Of a stretch of DNA of 64,000 bases, positions 36,865-48,420 are shown piece by piece. Positions within the stretch are counted from its first letter, which is position 1. Each line of letters begins with the position of its first letter. The translations under genes were made by a program, and so were the position numbers. The stretch is from the NCBI GenBank assembly GCA_019828595.1, contig JAHQRK010000025.1, positions 682,001-746,000 of the forward strand, written 5' to 3'. Below the pieces are notes generated by a model. It ran no database searches, had not been told where the DNA came from, and was given only the letters and a program-made list of their open reading frames with translations. This stretch comes from Aphanomyces cochlioides. Taxonomy: Eukaryota; Oomycota; Saprolegniomycetes; Saprolegniales; Verrucalvaceae.

Positions 36865-39006
36865 ATGGCGGATTCAAGTGATCAAATGTCCGACAGGACG
36901 CTGCCGTGTCGACAGTATTACCACGAAGAAGCCGAGGACGATGGCATCAGAGATCTGGCGACATTACGTCGCGACATTGCGGCCCTCGTCTATGAAGATG
37001 ACGGAGTTTCGGTTGGAGACATCGGTGCTATGGATGTTGATCAAGAACTGATGATGTCACAACCCCCGATACCGTTGCTGTTACCTGCTCCTGCACCGGG
37101 GTACCCTGCGACCATCGACATTCAGCCTCGATTGGCCGTTCAAAATGTTTCTATGATGCACGAGAAAAATGCTGTACATCAGGAGATTCATCATCATTAT
37201 CCCCCGCCCATGTCCACGAATATGGGTCAAGCTGAGCGGGATCGTCCACTCGTTGCTCAAGCTGATGAGCTGGCGAGGCAGTCTATGAAGGCAGAGACGA
37301 TGCAACAAGCTGGTGTTGCTTTGGAGCAAGAATTGAATGCTCTGCGACAAGCTTTGAATGCAGAGACCACGCGAACCGCCCGCGCGGAAGCGATGGTAAA
37401 AGAATTACAAGTCCGCGAAGCTGAATCGCGTCGATTCGATGACGCGGTTTTGGAGTTCCGCCAACGAGATGATGCGTCTGAGCAGGCGTTCCAGCGTGAG
37501 AGAATGGCGTGGGCGGCAAGTGTGAAAACTGAAGCACCTCCTCCTGTGCCTACCACCGTTGAGCCAATCGCAGACAGCGGCACTCGTGCGACTGCGTCTT
37601 TATTGAGTGGTTTTTCCGCTCCGAAGGCACCGCGATACACTGGATATACGCTGGATGCGAGACGGCAATTTGCGAATCAATATTACGAATATTGCAACGA
37701 ATGCGCGCAAGCGGCGAGGTCGTTGGGTACCCGTATTGCGATCCGTCCTATTGGCACATGTTTGGACGCCAAAGCCAAAAATTTTGCAGCTGATATGCAT
37801 TTTGCGCGAGATGTGGCGTCTATCACTGAGCAAGAATGGACAGAGTACTTTCAATATGCTCTAAACTATTATGGCCCTGACTACGGGGACCTAGAGGCGA
37901 AGATTCGTACGTCTGTCATCATGGACGACAAGGAACTCCACCCCAACAAGTGTTATGACAAGTGGGTGTATGCATATTGGGCTTTGTTGGACAAGAACAA
38001 CATGCGTTCGTTCAATACAAAGTACCCAAAGAACGCGGTGAAGGCTCTGATGGAGGGTCTACGCCCTGCGGCGCTGCGGGCAGTGGTGAAAAATCATTTG
38101 GAACTCGACCAGAAGCACCTCCGCAATTCAGTGGTACAGTTCATGGCATTTGTCAAGACTAAGCTGGTTGCGCACCTCGAATTTAGTCGGGCAGCGAAGG
38201 CCAGTGGCCTTGTGAAGGTGCCTGATGACATCAACCCGAAGGCCAAGGCGTTGTCGCGTCAAAACAGCGGCGGCGACTCCAAAAGTGCTGGCGCAAGTCA
38301 GCAGCCGAAGATTATGAAGTGTTGGAGTTGTGGTGGTCCTCACCATATTTCAAAATGTGAGTCCACATCTGACGCTGATAAATTTGCTATACGCGCCAAG
38401 CGCGCCGAAGCCAAGCCAAAGGGCTCTGTCCCCAAGGATGGCTCGGATGGCAAGGCCGCTGCGAAAGTCGAAGCCAAATCGGAGGCCAAAAAGGCGCTGG
38501 TCACCTTCAAGACTAAGGCTCTGAAGTGGCCTGATGGTCCACCAAAGGATGGTAGTTGTTGGTCTGTGGTGGTTCATGGTGGCCTCGACGGCCCTGTTCC
38601 CGCTTTATTGGACTCTGGTTGTGACTCTGGTCTGATTGTTTCTCATGGTCTCGTTGACAAATTATCATCTACATCTACTTTGGACCTCCAGTTGGCAGTA
38701 CTGGACAGCCCCCAGGTGATGGAAGGCTTTGGTGGTGTCCCACTTACCTTGTCCAGGCATGTGGTAGTGCCTGAGTTGGCGCTGCTTGTGGGAGATACGC
38801 CTGTTTTGTTGACATCGGTTAGTGCGTGGGTTGATGATACGGATCCCACGCTTGCTATCACGGTTGGACGGCCGGTGATGAAGGTTTTGGGTTATTCTGC
38901 TGAAGGCCTACCCTCCTTCGAAATGCCACGGCCTCGCCGTCAGTTTATGATTTGGGTCAACTGTCTGTTTTGGACCATGACACATCAGCTCTGTGTCGAG
39001 CTTTGA
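36865..39006 (+). CDS. gag: Ty3/gypsy Gag and aspartic protease
   Basis: 713 residues, starting 57 bases behind the 5' LTR. Residues 120-230 are a long helical coiled-coil region. The capsid-like core follows at about 250-440, then the zinc knuckle CWSCGGPHHISKC at about 490, a variant of CCHC. The protease has ALLDSGCDSGL at about 583, with the catalytic DSG. The C terminus runs into the reverse transcriptase frame with a -1 shift at a run of T near 38950. This shift may be programmed, as in many retroelements, or a one-base loss. Confidence 0.8.
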   Translation: MADSSDQMSDRTLPCRQYYHEEAEDDGIRDLATLRRDIAALVYEDDGVSVGDIGAMDVDQELMMSQPPIPLLLPAPAPGYPATIDIQPRLAVQNVSMMHEKNAVHQEIHHHYPPPMSTNMGQAERDRPLVAQADELARQSMKAETMQQAGVALEQELNALRQALNAETTRTARAEAMVKELQVREAESRRFDDAVLEFRQRDDASEQAFQRERMAWAASVKTEAPPPVPTTVEPIADSGTRATASLLSGFSAPKAPRYTGYTLDARRQFANQYYEYCNECAQAARSLGTRIAIRPIGTCLDAKAKNFAADMHFARDVASITEQEWTEYFQYALNYYGPDYGDLEAKIRTSVIMDDKELHPNKCYDKWVYAYWALLDKNNMRSFNTKYPKNAVKALMEGLRPAALRAVVKNHLELDQKHLRNSVVQFMAFVKTKLVAHLEFSRAAKASGLVKVPDDINPKAKALSRQNSGGDSKSAGASQQPKIMKCWSCGGPHHISKCESTSDADKFAIRAKRAEAKPKGSVPKDGSDGKAAAKVEAKSEAKKALVTFKTKALKWPDGPPKDGSCWSVVVHGGLDGPVPALLDSGCDSGLIVSHGLVDKLSSTSTLDLQLAVLDSPQVMEGFGGVPLTLSRHVVVPELALLVGDTPVLLTSVSAWVDDTDPTLAITVGRPVMKVLGYSAEGLPSFEMPRPRRQFMIWVNCLFWTMTHQLCVEL

Positions 39007-39752
39007 AGGCGTGTCGCGCTCAATTGGATGCTGAAGGTGATGCGGACATCGATAGTGATGATGATGACATTGTTACATCGTCTGTTAGTGTGGTGTTGGC
39101 TGAAAAACTTGTCGAAGCAACTGAAAATGGTCTATCTGAGATTGGTGCCACGCGCCTTACCTCGTTGTTGCACAAGTTCGAAGATGTGTTCCGTTTGGAA
39201 TTTCACCAGGACCCTCCTGTGGCGGTGGATCCACTCCAAGTTCGTTTTAAGCAGGATGCTACACCGACCGCGTGCAAGGCTCGGCGTTATTCACCTTTGC
39301 AGACGGATTTTTTACGTACTCATTTGGGCGACATAGTCAACGCGGGTCTGGCACGTCGGACGAATCGCTCGCGGTGGTGTTCCCCTCCTCGCATTGTGGC
39401 GAAAAAAGACGGCTCTATGCGTATGATCGTCGATACTCGTGGCCCCAATTCCCAAACCGAGCCGATGCACTGGCCTATGCCTGTGCTAGAGGTCGTTATG
39501 GCTCGTTTAGCTGGCAAAACTTGTTTCTTTGCCCTCGACTGGTACAAGGGGTATTGGCAGCTTCCGCTCCATCCCGCGAGTCGAGAGGCATATACCATCA
39601 TGGGTGTCGACGAAATGATTGAGCCCAATCGGATGCGGTGGCTTATTGTCAGTCTGTTGCTCAGACAATTTATGGAGAAAAGTATGGTCATGGCATCGAG
39701 GCTTGGCTCGATGACGTTTTGGGCAGCGCCTCCTCGGAGGACGAGCTTTTAG
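38952..39752 (+). pseudogene. pol: Ty3/gypsy reverse transcriptase, N-terminal part
   Basis: Contains the RT finger and palm up to LDWYKGYWQLPLH and AYTIMG. Near 39635 the frame is lost; the next motif appears in the +39638 frame. The last ~35 residues of this open frame are therefore not RT. Confidence 0.8.
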
Positions 39753-41092
39753 GTCTCCTCGGATGGTTGCTGCAACGTGCTGAACATTTCGGGTTGAAGC
39801 TTAATCCAGCCAAGTGTGAGTTCTATACTCCATCGGTGGTGTGGTGTGGTAAAACTATTTCCGCCGCTGGCATTTCTCACGACCCCCAGCGTCTCGCTGG
39901 TTTGATTTCGCTTCAACCACCCCAGAACGCGCAGGAACTACAACAATTTGTCTGCGCGCTCAATTGGATGCGTCAATCCATCCCGAATTTTACGGCTCTG
40001 GTTGCGCCTTTGATGACGCTGTTGGATACTATTTGTAAATTAGCCGACACTCGGAAGAAGTCCAAATTAGTTCGCTACGACCTTGTCTCGCTTGGGTGGG
40101 GTGAGGTCCATCTTCAGACATTTAGCGCTTGCAAAGATGCGCTACGGAATATGGTGACGCTTGCGCATCCAGATGCTGCAAAGCAATTTTGCTTGTATAC
40201 TGATGCCAGTCAAGATCATTGGGGTGCGGTATTAACTCAAATTCCCGCGGTTCAAGCTGATCTGCCTGTGTGCGACCAAGACCATGAGCCTCTAGCATTT
40301 TTGAGTGGTTCATTTAAAGGTGCCAGCTCAAGATGGGCAACGGTGGAAAAGGAAGCTTTTGCGATCGTACAATCATGCAAGCGGTTGGATTATCTGTTAC
40401 ATCGTCCTGGGGGTTTTGCCATTTTTACTGATCATCGCAACTTGAGTTTCATTTTTGAAACTGACCCACAGGCCTCGCAGCCTCGTTTCCTTGCGGACAA
40501 GCTGGCGCGCTGGGCGGTGACTCTGTCTGGTTTCAATTATGTCATTCGTCACATCAATGGCGAAGACAATGTCTGGGGAGACTTGCTTTCTCGTTGGGGA
40601 AATGGTCAGCGGGCCGTAGAAGCAGCTGTCTGGGCTGATGATGAGCCTCAGAATGTGCCTCGACTCAAATGCCTCGCTCGACTACCCCTTCCAGTCGTCT
40701 CGCCTCTAAATGATTTATTTGAGTGGCCTGATGCGAAGAAAATTCAAGCGACTCAAAAAGATTGGCCTCGCGAAATTGCTAAATTGAAGGGCCAATTGGT
40801 TCTGGGTGACGATGGTGTATTTCGAGTTGCTGAAAAAATTTGGATCCCTAATGGTGCATTGGATCTCCAGTTATCACTTTTAGTTATTGCTCACGCTGGC
40901 ACAATGGGTCATCGTGGTGGCAAAGCGACAGCGCAAGCATTGCGCGAGGTTATTACTCGGCGTGGTTTGGAGGCCGATTGTACAACGTTTGTTGCAAACT
41001 GTCTGCATTGTTTATGTGTGGATGGTGAGATGGTCCCACGACCCGTCGGGGACCGCGTTGCACGCGGTGGAACCCAATCAACTAATTCATAG
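39638..41092 (+). pseudogene. pol: Ty3/gypsy RT C-terminal part, RNase H, integrase start
   Basis: Begins in frame with VAYCQSVAQTIYGE; the catalytic motif is AWLDDVL. RNase H follows with LYTDASQDHWGAVL and FTDHRNLSF. The integrase zinc domain (HAGTMGH, then CLHCL) comes near the end. The frame is lost again near 41050, before the integrase core. Confidence 0.8.
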
Positions 41093-42229
41093 CGATTTTA
41101 TGGCCGTACAAGGTGGTTATGTTCATGTGATCGTTGACGACGCGTCGCGATTTTGTCAACTTACCTGGCATGAGGGTTGTAAGGCATTCGACGCAGTGGA
41201 AGAATTCCAGTTGTGGTTTGCTACATTTGGCATAGTTCCCATTTGGATGTCTGATCAAGGTCCGCATTATAAAAACGAGGTTATGAAGGAGCTGCGTCGT
41301 CTCTATGGGTCTGCGCACAATTTCTCTCCAGCGTATTGCCCTTGGGTCAATGGTACTGTCGATGTGATGATGCGTACGATTCGCAAGACATTGAAGACAA
41401 TGTTGGTTGAATTGCGTTTACCACCTGAGCAAGCGCAGACGTTGCTCCCGATTGTCCAACATGCATTGAATCATACCCCATGTGCAAAAAATGGTGGTAT
41501 TGCGCCTGTTACGGCAATGACTCAATTACCTGCCGGTAATGCTCTCAGCGCTTACAAACGAGGCGAGAAAATTCTGGAAATTAGTTAAAACACCTTGTTC
41601 AAGTGGCGTCAAGGTGTTTGGAGCGAATTGGCCAAAGCGCGTGATCAATTGCATCGTCGGATGGCAACTGTGGCGTCTACAAAGCGTACAAAAGAGCGAG
41701 CCAGACGCAACAAGAAATCATCTATTAGACGCGCTTACTTTGAAGTTGGTGACTATGTACTGGTTGGAAAAACAGCTCGTGGCATGGGCAACAAATTGAC
41801 CATCACTTGGCTGGGACCTCGACGAATTATTCGTTCGCACTCAGACTGGGTCTTTGACGTCGAAGACTTGCGCAATGGCTCGGTGCGACAGCATCATGTC
41901 AGTCGAATGAAGCATTATGCTGCCAAGGACGCTGCAGTGACACAAGCTTTGGTTGATCACATTGCATATGTGGATGGTGGATATGAGGTAGAAGAATTTG
42001 TTGACTGCAAATTCGACCGCGCATCCAAGCAGTGGCAATTATTAGTCAAGTGGCGTGGCTTGGAAGACCTCGAGAAATCGTGGGAGCCAGTAGAAACCCT
42101 GCTGGAGGATGTGCCCGAAGCCGTTGCGGAGTTTGTGGTACAGCGAGCGCCAATATCCCAAAACGTGAAGCGAATGCCGATGCTTACGGTTTGCTCGTCA
42201 GTCCAACTAGGGTTGGGCTTGGGGGGTGC
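41051..42229 (+). pseudogene. pol: Ty3/gypsy integrase core and chromodomain
   Basis: The frame containing 40887-41588 and 41595-42260 is separated by TAA at 41586. Core residues: Asp in IHSDFMAV and Asp in MSDQGPHYKNE. In the third motif, NGTVDVMMRTIR, the expected Glu is Asp. The C-terminal chromodomain is clear: YEVEEFVDCKFDRASKQW, then LLVKWRGLEDLEKSWEP. Confidence 0.8.
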
Positions 42230-42501
42230 TGATGTGTTAGCATCGTTCGTTTCACTTTGATTTGCATGCCCAGTCGGTTGGGCGAACCGACTTGCCTATG
42301 TACATGTTCGGATTTTCAACGTATCTTCAACGGTCATCCGATCTTTCGAAAGATATGAGAACTTAGGATTCGTTGACTTTAAGGTTGTTAATCAGTTTGT
42401 ATTTCACGGCCTTGAGTTCAGGACAGCGATCTGCTGTGTAGTCTCAAGGGGGCTCATTTTGAGTGTCGGTGCTAGCGCGGCGCCACTACGAAGACACATC
42501 A
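42230..42501 (+). repeat. 3' LTR
   Basis: 272 bp, preceded by a G-rich purine tract (gggttgggcttggggggtgc). Confidence 0.93.
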
Positions 42502-42626
42502 GAACGAAGGGCTTCAAGCAATGCTAGCACATTATGCCATTTACGGATAAAGAATACGATCTTCACCAAGATGTCGAACGGAAGCAACGAAAACATGGAT
42601 GGCTTCATCGTCTTCATCTTCTTCAT
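42502..42626 (-). pseudogene. F-box/LRR-like gene, 5' part, split by LTR element
   Basis: Encodes MKKMKTMKPSMFSLLPFDIL through LLEALRS from the ATG at 42626. It is joined in frame to 35377-36537 when the element and one copy of GAACG are disregarded. Confidence 0.8.
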
Positions 42627-43009
42627 TGAAATCAGGAAATGCAAGACAGAATATGATAATACTGGCTTGCGTTCTGTCGTTGGAATATTGTCTTTTTCGT
42701 CCAAATTTACAGTTTTGATCAATATCGACGAAATTTGTGTGATCAATCTAGCAATAGTGAATTCAAGTATAATCGGAAGGTACATGAATTAATGTGTGTG
42801 TGTTGGTGAGTTTTGTGTGTGTTTAAACTGGTTCGATTTGGTGATTGATTCAAAGTTTGATCGATTTCAGCCAAGTTCGGAAATTTTGAATACCGGCGCG
42901 ATGTCTCATGGAGTTTACTCGATGATGAAAAAGACTCATTTTACCTCCTCTTGGAATTTTTCAAGTTGGTCAATTCTAACGAAGTTTCTGCACTTGACTT
43001 GAAGACACG
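42627..43009. other. Intergenic host DNA
   Basis: Upstream region of the split gene; a short GT-rich run near 42793-42825. No gene. Confidence 0.4.
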
Positions 43010-43830
43010 ACTACAGTAAATTGAGATGGAGTCCATTGAAAATGACCAATCACCCAGAGGCATACATACTCTTCATCAATTTCAAGCTTCTTCAATGAAA
43101 ACTTAGCCAACGCCGAAGAGACCACAGCATGTCGTTGAGAGTAGACTTCCCAAACAAAATATTTAATTGTAATCGACTCAATTGGCTGGGATGCGATCCA
43201 TTCGTAAAGGTTTTCGGCCATGGTTGACGTTATCGGGCTGTAGCCATCAGTGAAATCTTCACAAGCTTCGACTTCCAAGGTGCGCAGTGTTGTGCTGGAT
43301 GCAGCGTAGTGGAAAACAGCAGTTGCCATCTGACGAGTACAATCTTGGCACGTAATGAAGACGAGGTGCGGAAAGTAGACGAGATAGTTGGCGTGGTGAA
43401 TACCTTCTCGTCAATCGCCACGACGCGAATGTCTTTCCATTTGGCAAACGTCTCCTTGTCCAGGTCCTTAAAGCATTCACCATTCATTCCAACTACAGTA
43501 CTGTACTGCATTTGGATGGATATGTTGACAAGCCCAGTCGGCATTCGTCGTGACATGCACAATAACTTGGGAATAGAATTTGGCAATCTTTTCGATATGA
43601 ACTCTAGAACCTTCATTCAGTTTGGTCAAGTTCAACATGGGCCACAAATCGTTCTTTGTCCAGTTCAGCAAATGCAATCGCCACAAGCTTTCTAACGGCC
43701 CAAGAACATTCATCGGACGAAGAGCTTCAAGGCAAGCAAGCACAACGTTCCATTCACGAACAAAGAATACAATTTTCACCACGATGTCGAACGGAAGCAA
43801 TGAATCCATGGATGGCTTCATCTTTTTCAT
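43010..43830 (-). pseudogene. F-box/LRR-like family pseudogene, C-terminally truncated
   Basis: Starts MKKMKPSMDSLLPFDIVVKI at about 43830 and is readable in three successive frames, with shifts near 43510 and 43370 (for example ETFAKWKDIRVVAIDEKVF in the middle, then YAASSTTLRTLEVEA). Family similarity stops after KKLEIDEEYV at about 43060, so roughly the last 40% of the gene is missing. Confidence 0.75.
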
Positions 43831-43842
43831 CGTCGAGTGCAA

Positions 43843-44160
43843 AACAGATTATGAGAGCGTCCAGTCAGTTGGAATATCAGCGTAATGTCTCATGGAATTC
43901 TAAAATGACTTGTCATCGGAATTTACAGTGTGAATTTCATTGGCATTTGATTTTGTCCAATCCAAAGTTGAAGTAGTGTCAATTGGCTATACTAGAATAT
44001 AAATCCTCGCCTTCTGTGGACTGAGGAAGCATGTCGAGGAAGAAAATCTTGGATATTCTCATCCTTTTGAGTAAGTCGTACGAAAAACCTTATCCCTAAA
44101 GATCAGACAGAATGGTAATGAGGGTCATTCAAGTTGTGCAATTTGCTGAATAAAGTGTTG
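43843..44160. other. Intergenic host DNA
   Basis: Nothing recognised. Confidence 0.4.
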
Positions 44161-44741
44161 TTGACTACACCCTTTTGCGTTTAAGTTCGATCATTTTTCG
44201 ATTGATTTAATCTGTGCTGAAGGATTTAAGTTTAATGACCTTTCAATAAACACAACTGCATTTCAATTAAGTCTCATCAACTGAATTTTAAATGAGGCAA
44301 TGGCATTTAGAAAAAGTCCACTCCGCCATGGGAAAGGACAAATTCCACTTTAAAAAAGTTAGCAACACTCTCGAAAAGTCCCAACTCAATTTGCACAACT
44401 TGAGCGTCTCTTCCTAAATAGGAATATTCAGGAAGCATATTCGAACGGGTGTTAGAATATGCTTCAAAAGTCAAACCAAGTTGGCATGGTCGCCTTCTCA
44501 ACCGACTGACTTCATTCTATGACGTTTTCCTAATTCACACTGAACATGAATGGAATTTGAGGCCTATTCAACAACTTACTCTATAGGCACGGATTGAAAG
44601 GTATATTTTTCCAAATGGTCAAAAGTGAGGCTTCATTGAAATGCAGTCGTGTTTATTGAAATGTCATTAAACTGAAATCCTTCAGCACAGATTAAATCAA
44701 TCGAAAAATGATCGAACTTCAACGAAAAAAGGAGTAGACAA
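44161..44741. mobile_element. Inverted-repeat element with nested hairpin
   Basis: Arms of about 118 bp at 44161-44277 and 44624-44741 are inverted copies with a few mismatches (gttcgatcatttttcgattg in both). In the middle, ggaagcatattc and gaatatgcttc (about 44430-44466) form a smaller hairpin. No coding capacity; a fold-back type MITE is the simplest explanation. Confidence 0.65.
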
Positions 44742-44832
44742 GTCACGGCTTTCACTGAAAGGTCAGCTTCTCATTGACAAGCGCTCAAACTCATTATTAC
44801 ATGGAGAACAAGCATTCGTTCTTTGAACAAAG

Positions 44833-46137
44833 CTATAGAAGAAGATCAATCCCTCTTTTACTGGCCAAGATTCGAAATATTGTGGATTCCTCATGAGAAT
44901 AAGGCTCATCAATAAAAGTCATATCATCAACGATGGGCAATCGTTTCACAGATGATGGAGCTCGATGTAAAAGAGTGAGGACAACATCCATCGGCAACTT
45001 ATCACTACCATTAACAATGGACAAGCATTCAAGAGTCGAGACATTTCGAATTGTTTCAACCACTTTTACCGCGTCAGCCACTTTAATGTCAACGATGTTC
45101 ACTGCCAATTCTTCCAATTGCACTCTTTGTAGCAAGGGCACGAAAAGTGACCACAACTCATTAAATCCTGCAGAACGAAACTCAAGCAATTCCAAAGACT
45201 TTATATCGGAATCGAAAACAGGCTCAAAGGAATGGATATATTCGACGAGCAAGTCCAAGTTCTCAAAGTCACGATTTCGAGGATCACAAAATTCCAATAG
45301 CAAAGCCTGCTCGGCACGACAATAGCTCCCACTGAAGAACCAACCAGAGGCAAACTCTTCAAAGATTTGAAGCTCTTTCAATGACAATTTTGCCAACGCC
45401 GAAGAGACCACAGTATGTCGCTGAGAGCAGAGTTCCCAAGTAAACGCAATAATTGTAATAAACTCAATCGGCTGGGATTTGATCCATTGGTGAAGTTTTT
45501 CGGCCATAGATGAAGTGATTTTGCAACGACTGTGATATAATCTTTCACAAGCGTCGACTTCTAAGGTGCGTAGGGTTGTGCTGGATGCAGCATAGTCAAA
45601 AATAGCCGTGGCCATCTCACGAGTACATTGTTGGCACGAAATGACAACGAGATGCGGAAAGTAGACAAGGTAGCTAGGCATATTGAAAATCTTCTCGTCA
45701 ATCGCCACGACGCGAATATCTTTCCATTTTGCTAGTGTCTCCGTATCCAGGTCATACCAACATCCATCTTTAATCTCCTCCAACTCAATCATTGCGCCGT
45801 CGTCGTCTTTCATTTCAACTGATGTATTCGGATGAACGTATTGACGCACCCAGTTCACATTTGTCTTGATATTCACAATAACTTTGGAATAGAACTTGAC
45901 AATCTTCTCGATATCAACCCGAGAAGCTTCATTCAGGTTGGTCAAGTCCAACTTGGGCCACAAATTGGATTCTCCCCAGTTCAGCAAATGTAATCGCCGC
46001 AAGCTTTCTAACGGTCCTAGGACATTGGCCGGACGAAGGACTTCAAGCAATGCTAGCACATCATTCCATTCACATATAAAGAAGACAATCTTTACCAAGA
46101 TGTCGAACGGAAGCAACGAAAACATGGATGGCTTCAT
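44833..46137 (-). CDS. F-box/LRR-like family protein, intact
   Basis: 434 residues from MKPSMFSLLPFDILVKIVFF at 46137; the frame is open upstream to 46290 but that extension lacks family similarity. An F-box-like segment at about 5-42 ends in LEVLRPANVLGPLESL. An acidic insert (DDDGAMIELEEIKDG) follows at about 105-120, then the LRR-like repeats (STTLRTLEVDAC, SLKELQIFEEFA, VSTLECLSIVNGS). The C terminus is YSHEESTIFRILASKRGIDL. Best match in the window is 20591-21922. A role as a ubiquitin-ligase substrate receptor is only inferred. Confidence 0.75.
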   Translation of the reverse strand: MKPSMFSLLPFDILVKIVFFICEWNDVLALLEVLRPANVLGPLESLRRLHLLNWGESNLWPKLDLTNLNEASRVDIEKIVKFYSKVIVNIKTNVNWVRQYVHPNTSVEMKDDDGAMIELEEIKDGCWYDLDTETLAKWKDIRVVAIDEKIFNMPSYLVYFPHLVVISCQQCTREMATAIFDYAASSTTLRTLEVDACERLYHSRCKITSSMAEKLHQWIKSQPIEFITIIAFTWELCSQRHTVVSSALAKLSLKELQIFEEFASGWFFSGSYCRAEQALLLEFCDPRNRDFENLDLLVEYIHSFEPVFDSDIKSLELLEFRSAGFNELWSLFVPLLQRVQLEELAVNIVDIKVADAVKVVETIRNVSTLECLSIVNGSDKLPMDVVLTLLHRAPSSVKRLPIVDDMTFIDEPYSHEESTIFRILASKRGIDLLL

Positions 46138-46332
46138 CTTACCAACGAGTGTATCAGCAAATATGTGAACGCTAGCTTGCGTTCTGTCAGTTAGAATTGC
46201 ATCTATATGCATATCTCGTCTTTTTATGAAAAAAAATTCAAACTCATTTTTCAAAAAAATTAGACCAACTGATGCACATTGGTGGGACAAGGCAGAGTCA
46301 ACTGAAATCTCATTTCAGATTTGTCAAAGTCG

Positions 46333-47549
46333 ATGCAAATGAAAAAGTTCCATCCATCCGTCGCGTCTGGCATGTCAATCGACATTGTGGTGAAAATTGT
46401 CTTTTATATCGAAGAGTGGGCAACCGTAACAGCTTTCCTTGACGCTTTACGCCCTTCTCAAGCCTTGGGGCCGCTTCACCACTTGCATCAGTTGCACTTG
46501 TTACAATGGAACGAGCGCGACTAGTGGTGGTTCAACTTGGATCTGACTAAAATGGATGAAGCGTCTCGAATCCACGTTGAAGCAATTGCCAAATTCTATT
46601 CAAAAGTTGAGGTCGATGGCAAGACGAATGTCCATTGGGTTCGTCAATACGTTGATCCAAACGCCGCGATCTACTGGAAACAATCCCATGGTGGAAAATA
46701 TATTGATACCGAGACAATCATGCAATGGAAGGACCTTCGAATCACGGCTTTCGACTCGGCAATTATCGACCCTTGCAAGTTTACTGAAACGCTAGCCTGC
46801 TTGAAACATCTCGAGGTTCTTGCATGGGAAGAATGCAGTTCTGCAGAGGCCATGGCTATCTTTGAATATGCAGCGGCAAGTTCTTCGTTGAACTGGTTGG
46901 CAGTGACGTCTTACGACGACACAGTTATGACGGCGACGATGGTCGATCATTTTCAGTGGAACTATTCACATGGGAAAGCCAGCCTCTACGACACGACTTT
47001 ATCGCTTCAGCCTTGGGCTGTGCTACGCTGGACAGCGTTTACATTCGAGAAATTCATGAGAACAATTGGACTTTCGATGCAACGTTTGACCGTCGCGAGA
47101 GCCGGCTAAGTTTTGACTTCTATGATGGGAGAAGATATGGCTATGAAAGCTTGGACGATCTGGTGGCACTCTTGAATCCTTTTAAAGACGCTATCGCGAG
47201 GAGAGTTAAGACGTTGACAATGACGAGATTTCAAAACGTGGATTTCAGCGCTCTGTGGAATATACTGGCGTCCGTGCTGCTGCAAGCAGAATTGACAGAC
47301 TTGATTGTGGAGTTTCGCAAAATTACAAGTGCCGACGTGAACCTCGTGGTTGAAACAATTCGCCACCATACAACGTTGGAGACATTGTACATTAGATGCG
47401 ATTATTTGCCATTTGATGCTGCAAACACGATTCTCGATGCCGCCCCATCGTGCCTCCAACGGTTTCCAATTGTTGCTGGAATGTACAATCAAACCCAAAT
47501 GAAGGCATTACAAGAAATAGCCAGCAAAAAGTCGATTGTGTTGGTTTAG
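46333..47549 (+). pseudogene. F-box/LRR-like family pseudogene
   Basis: Head-to-head with the previous gene. Starts MQMKKFHPSVASGMSIDIVV, has an in-frame TAG at 46522-46524 (after LLQWNERD), then runs to about 46950 where a frameshift moves the family sequence (LFTWESQPLRHDFIASAL) to another frame that ends at 47549 (QTQMKALQEIASKKSIVL). It belongs to a third, more divergent subfamily. Confidence 0.75.
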
Positions 47550-48420
47550 AGTTCAAATTCATAGCGTAATCGACAAGAATTACAATGGCATGTTTTTGGT
47601 CAAATTCCATCTTTTATGAAACTAAGGCGGCCAGAAAATGGACCCAATATCATGCATAAACGATTTTAATCATCTCTCGAGTGGATTGCCTCTTCGTATC
47701 ACCGATTCTCAATATAATTGAAATGAAAGGATCACTTTGATTACTTCGTTGGTGGGTGGAATTGCGCCAGGAGGACTGCACAATACTAATATGTACTACG
47801 CCGATTTGGTACAAATTTCCACTTAGCAATCAATTCAATCGATCACGCATCTGATTGGATAAAAATAAATTAAAAATTGATTTAATTGGTCAATGTTACA
47901 CTACAATGTCGAGAAACATGTTGAGAAGTTAGTGAGCCTTTTGCTCAGTCAAAACAGCCGTGTCTTGCGTCACACGCTCCTTGTGGCTTCCTTGAGAATA
48001 ATTTGAATCATCTCGTCTGTCTGTATGAGCGGACGAGCGTGGACAAAGGAGTATAATCGACGATGATTCAGGGGTGTATCAATTTCACAAATCCTGGATG
48101 AAATAGTTGGTTAAAAGCGACGACGCATTGGTTTTGCTCTTCACAACGATGAATAATGCTTAAAATTGATGAAAAGTAATAATAGAGCTAGAATAGATCC
48201 GTTTTAAAGAAGCGTATCGCCATATTTTCCCTCTGGCGCGGTTCATGGCGTCATTGTGCTGAAATTGAGAAATCACGCAAAAAATAGAAATTTACAGCAA
48301 AAGCACAATATTAATAACATGCAATGATCTTTTCAGTGGATTCAATGACAAGGATTGACAACTGACAGAACACACACCAGAATTATCATTTTCTGTTTTG
48401 CATTTTGTGTTTTAACGACG
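47550..48420. other. Intergenic host DNA
   Basis: No gene, repeat or RNA recognised. Confidence 0.4.

Larger units (their letters stand above)
36538..42501 (+). mobile_element. Complete Ty3/gypsy LTR retrotransposon, 5,964 bp
   Basis: LTRs of 271 and 272 bp start TGATGTGT and end ACACATCA. A 5-bp target duplication, GAACG, lies at 36533-36537 and 42502-42506. The LTRs differ by two substitutions and one indel, so insertion was recent. Gag, protease, reverse transcriptase, RNase H, integrase and a C-terminal chromodomain are all present, but the pol frame is interrupted several times. Confidence 0.93.

Noticed and set aside
38940..39006. A classical programmed -1 frameshift signal between Gag and Pol
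   Set aside because: No X XXY YYZ heptamer is visible; loss of one T in the run near 38950 explains the shift equally well, so I left it open.
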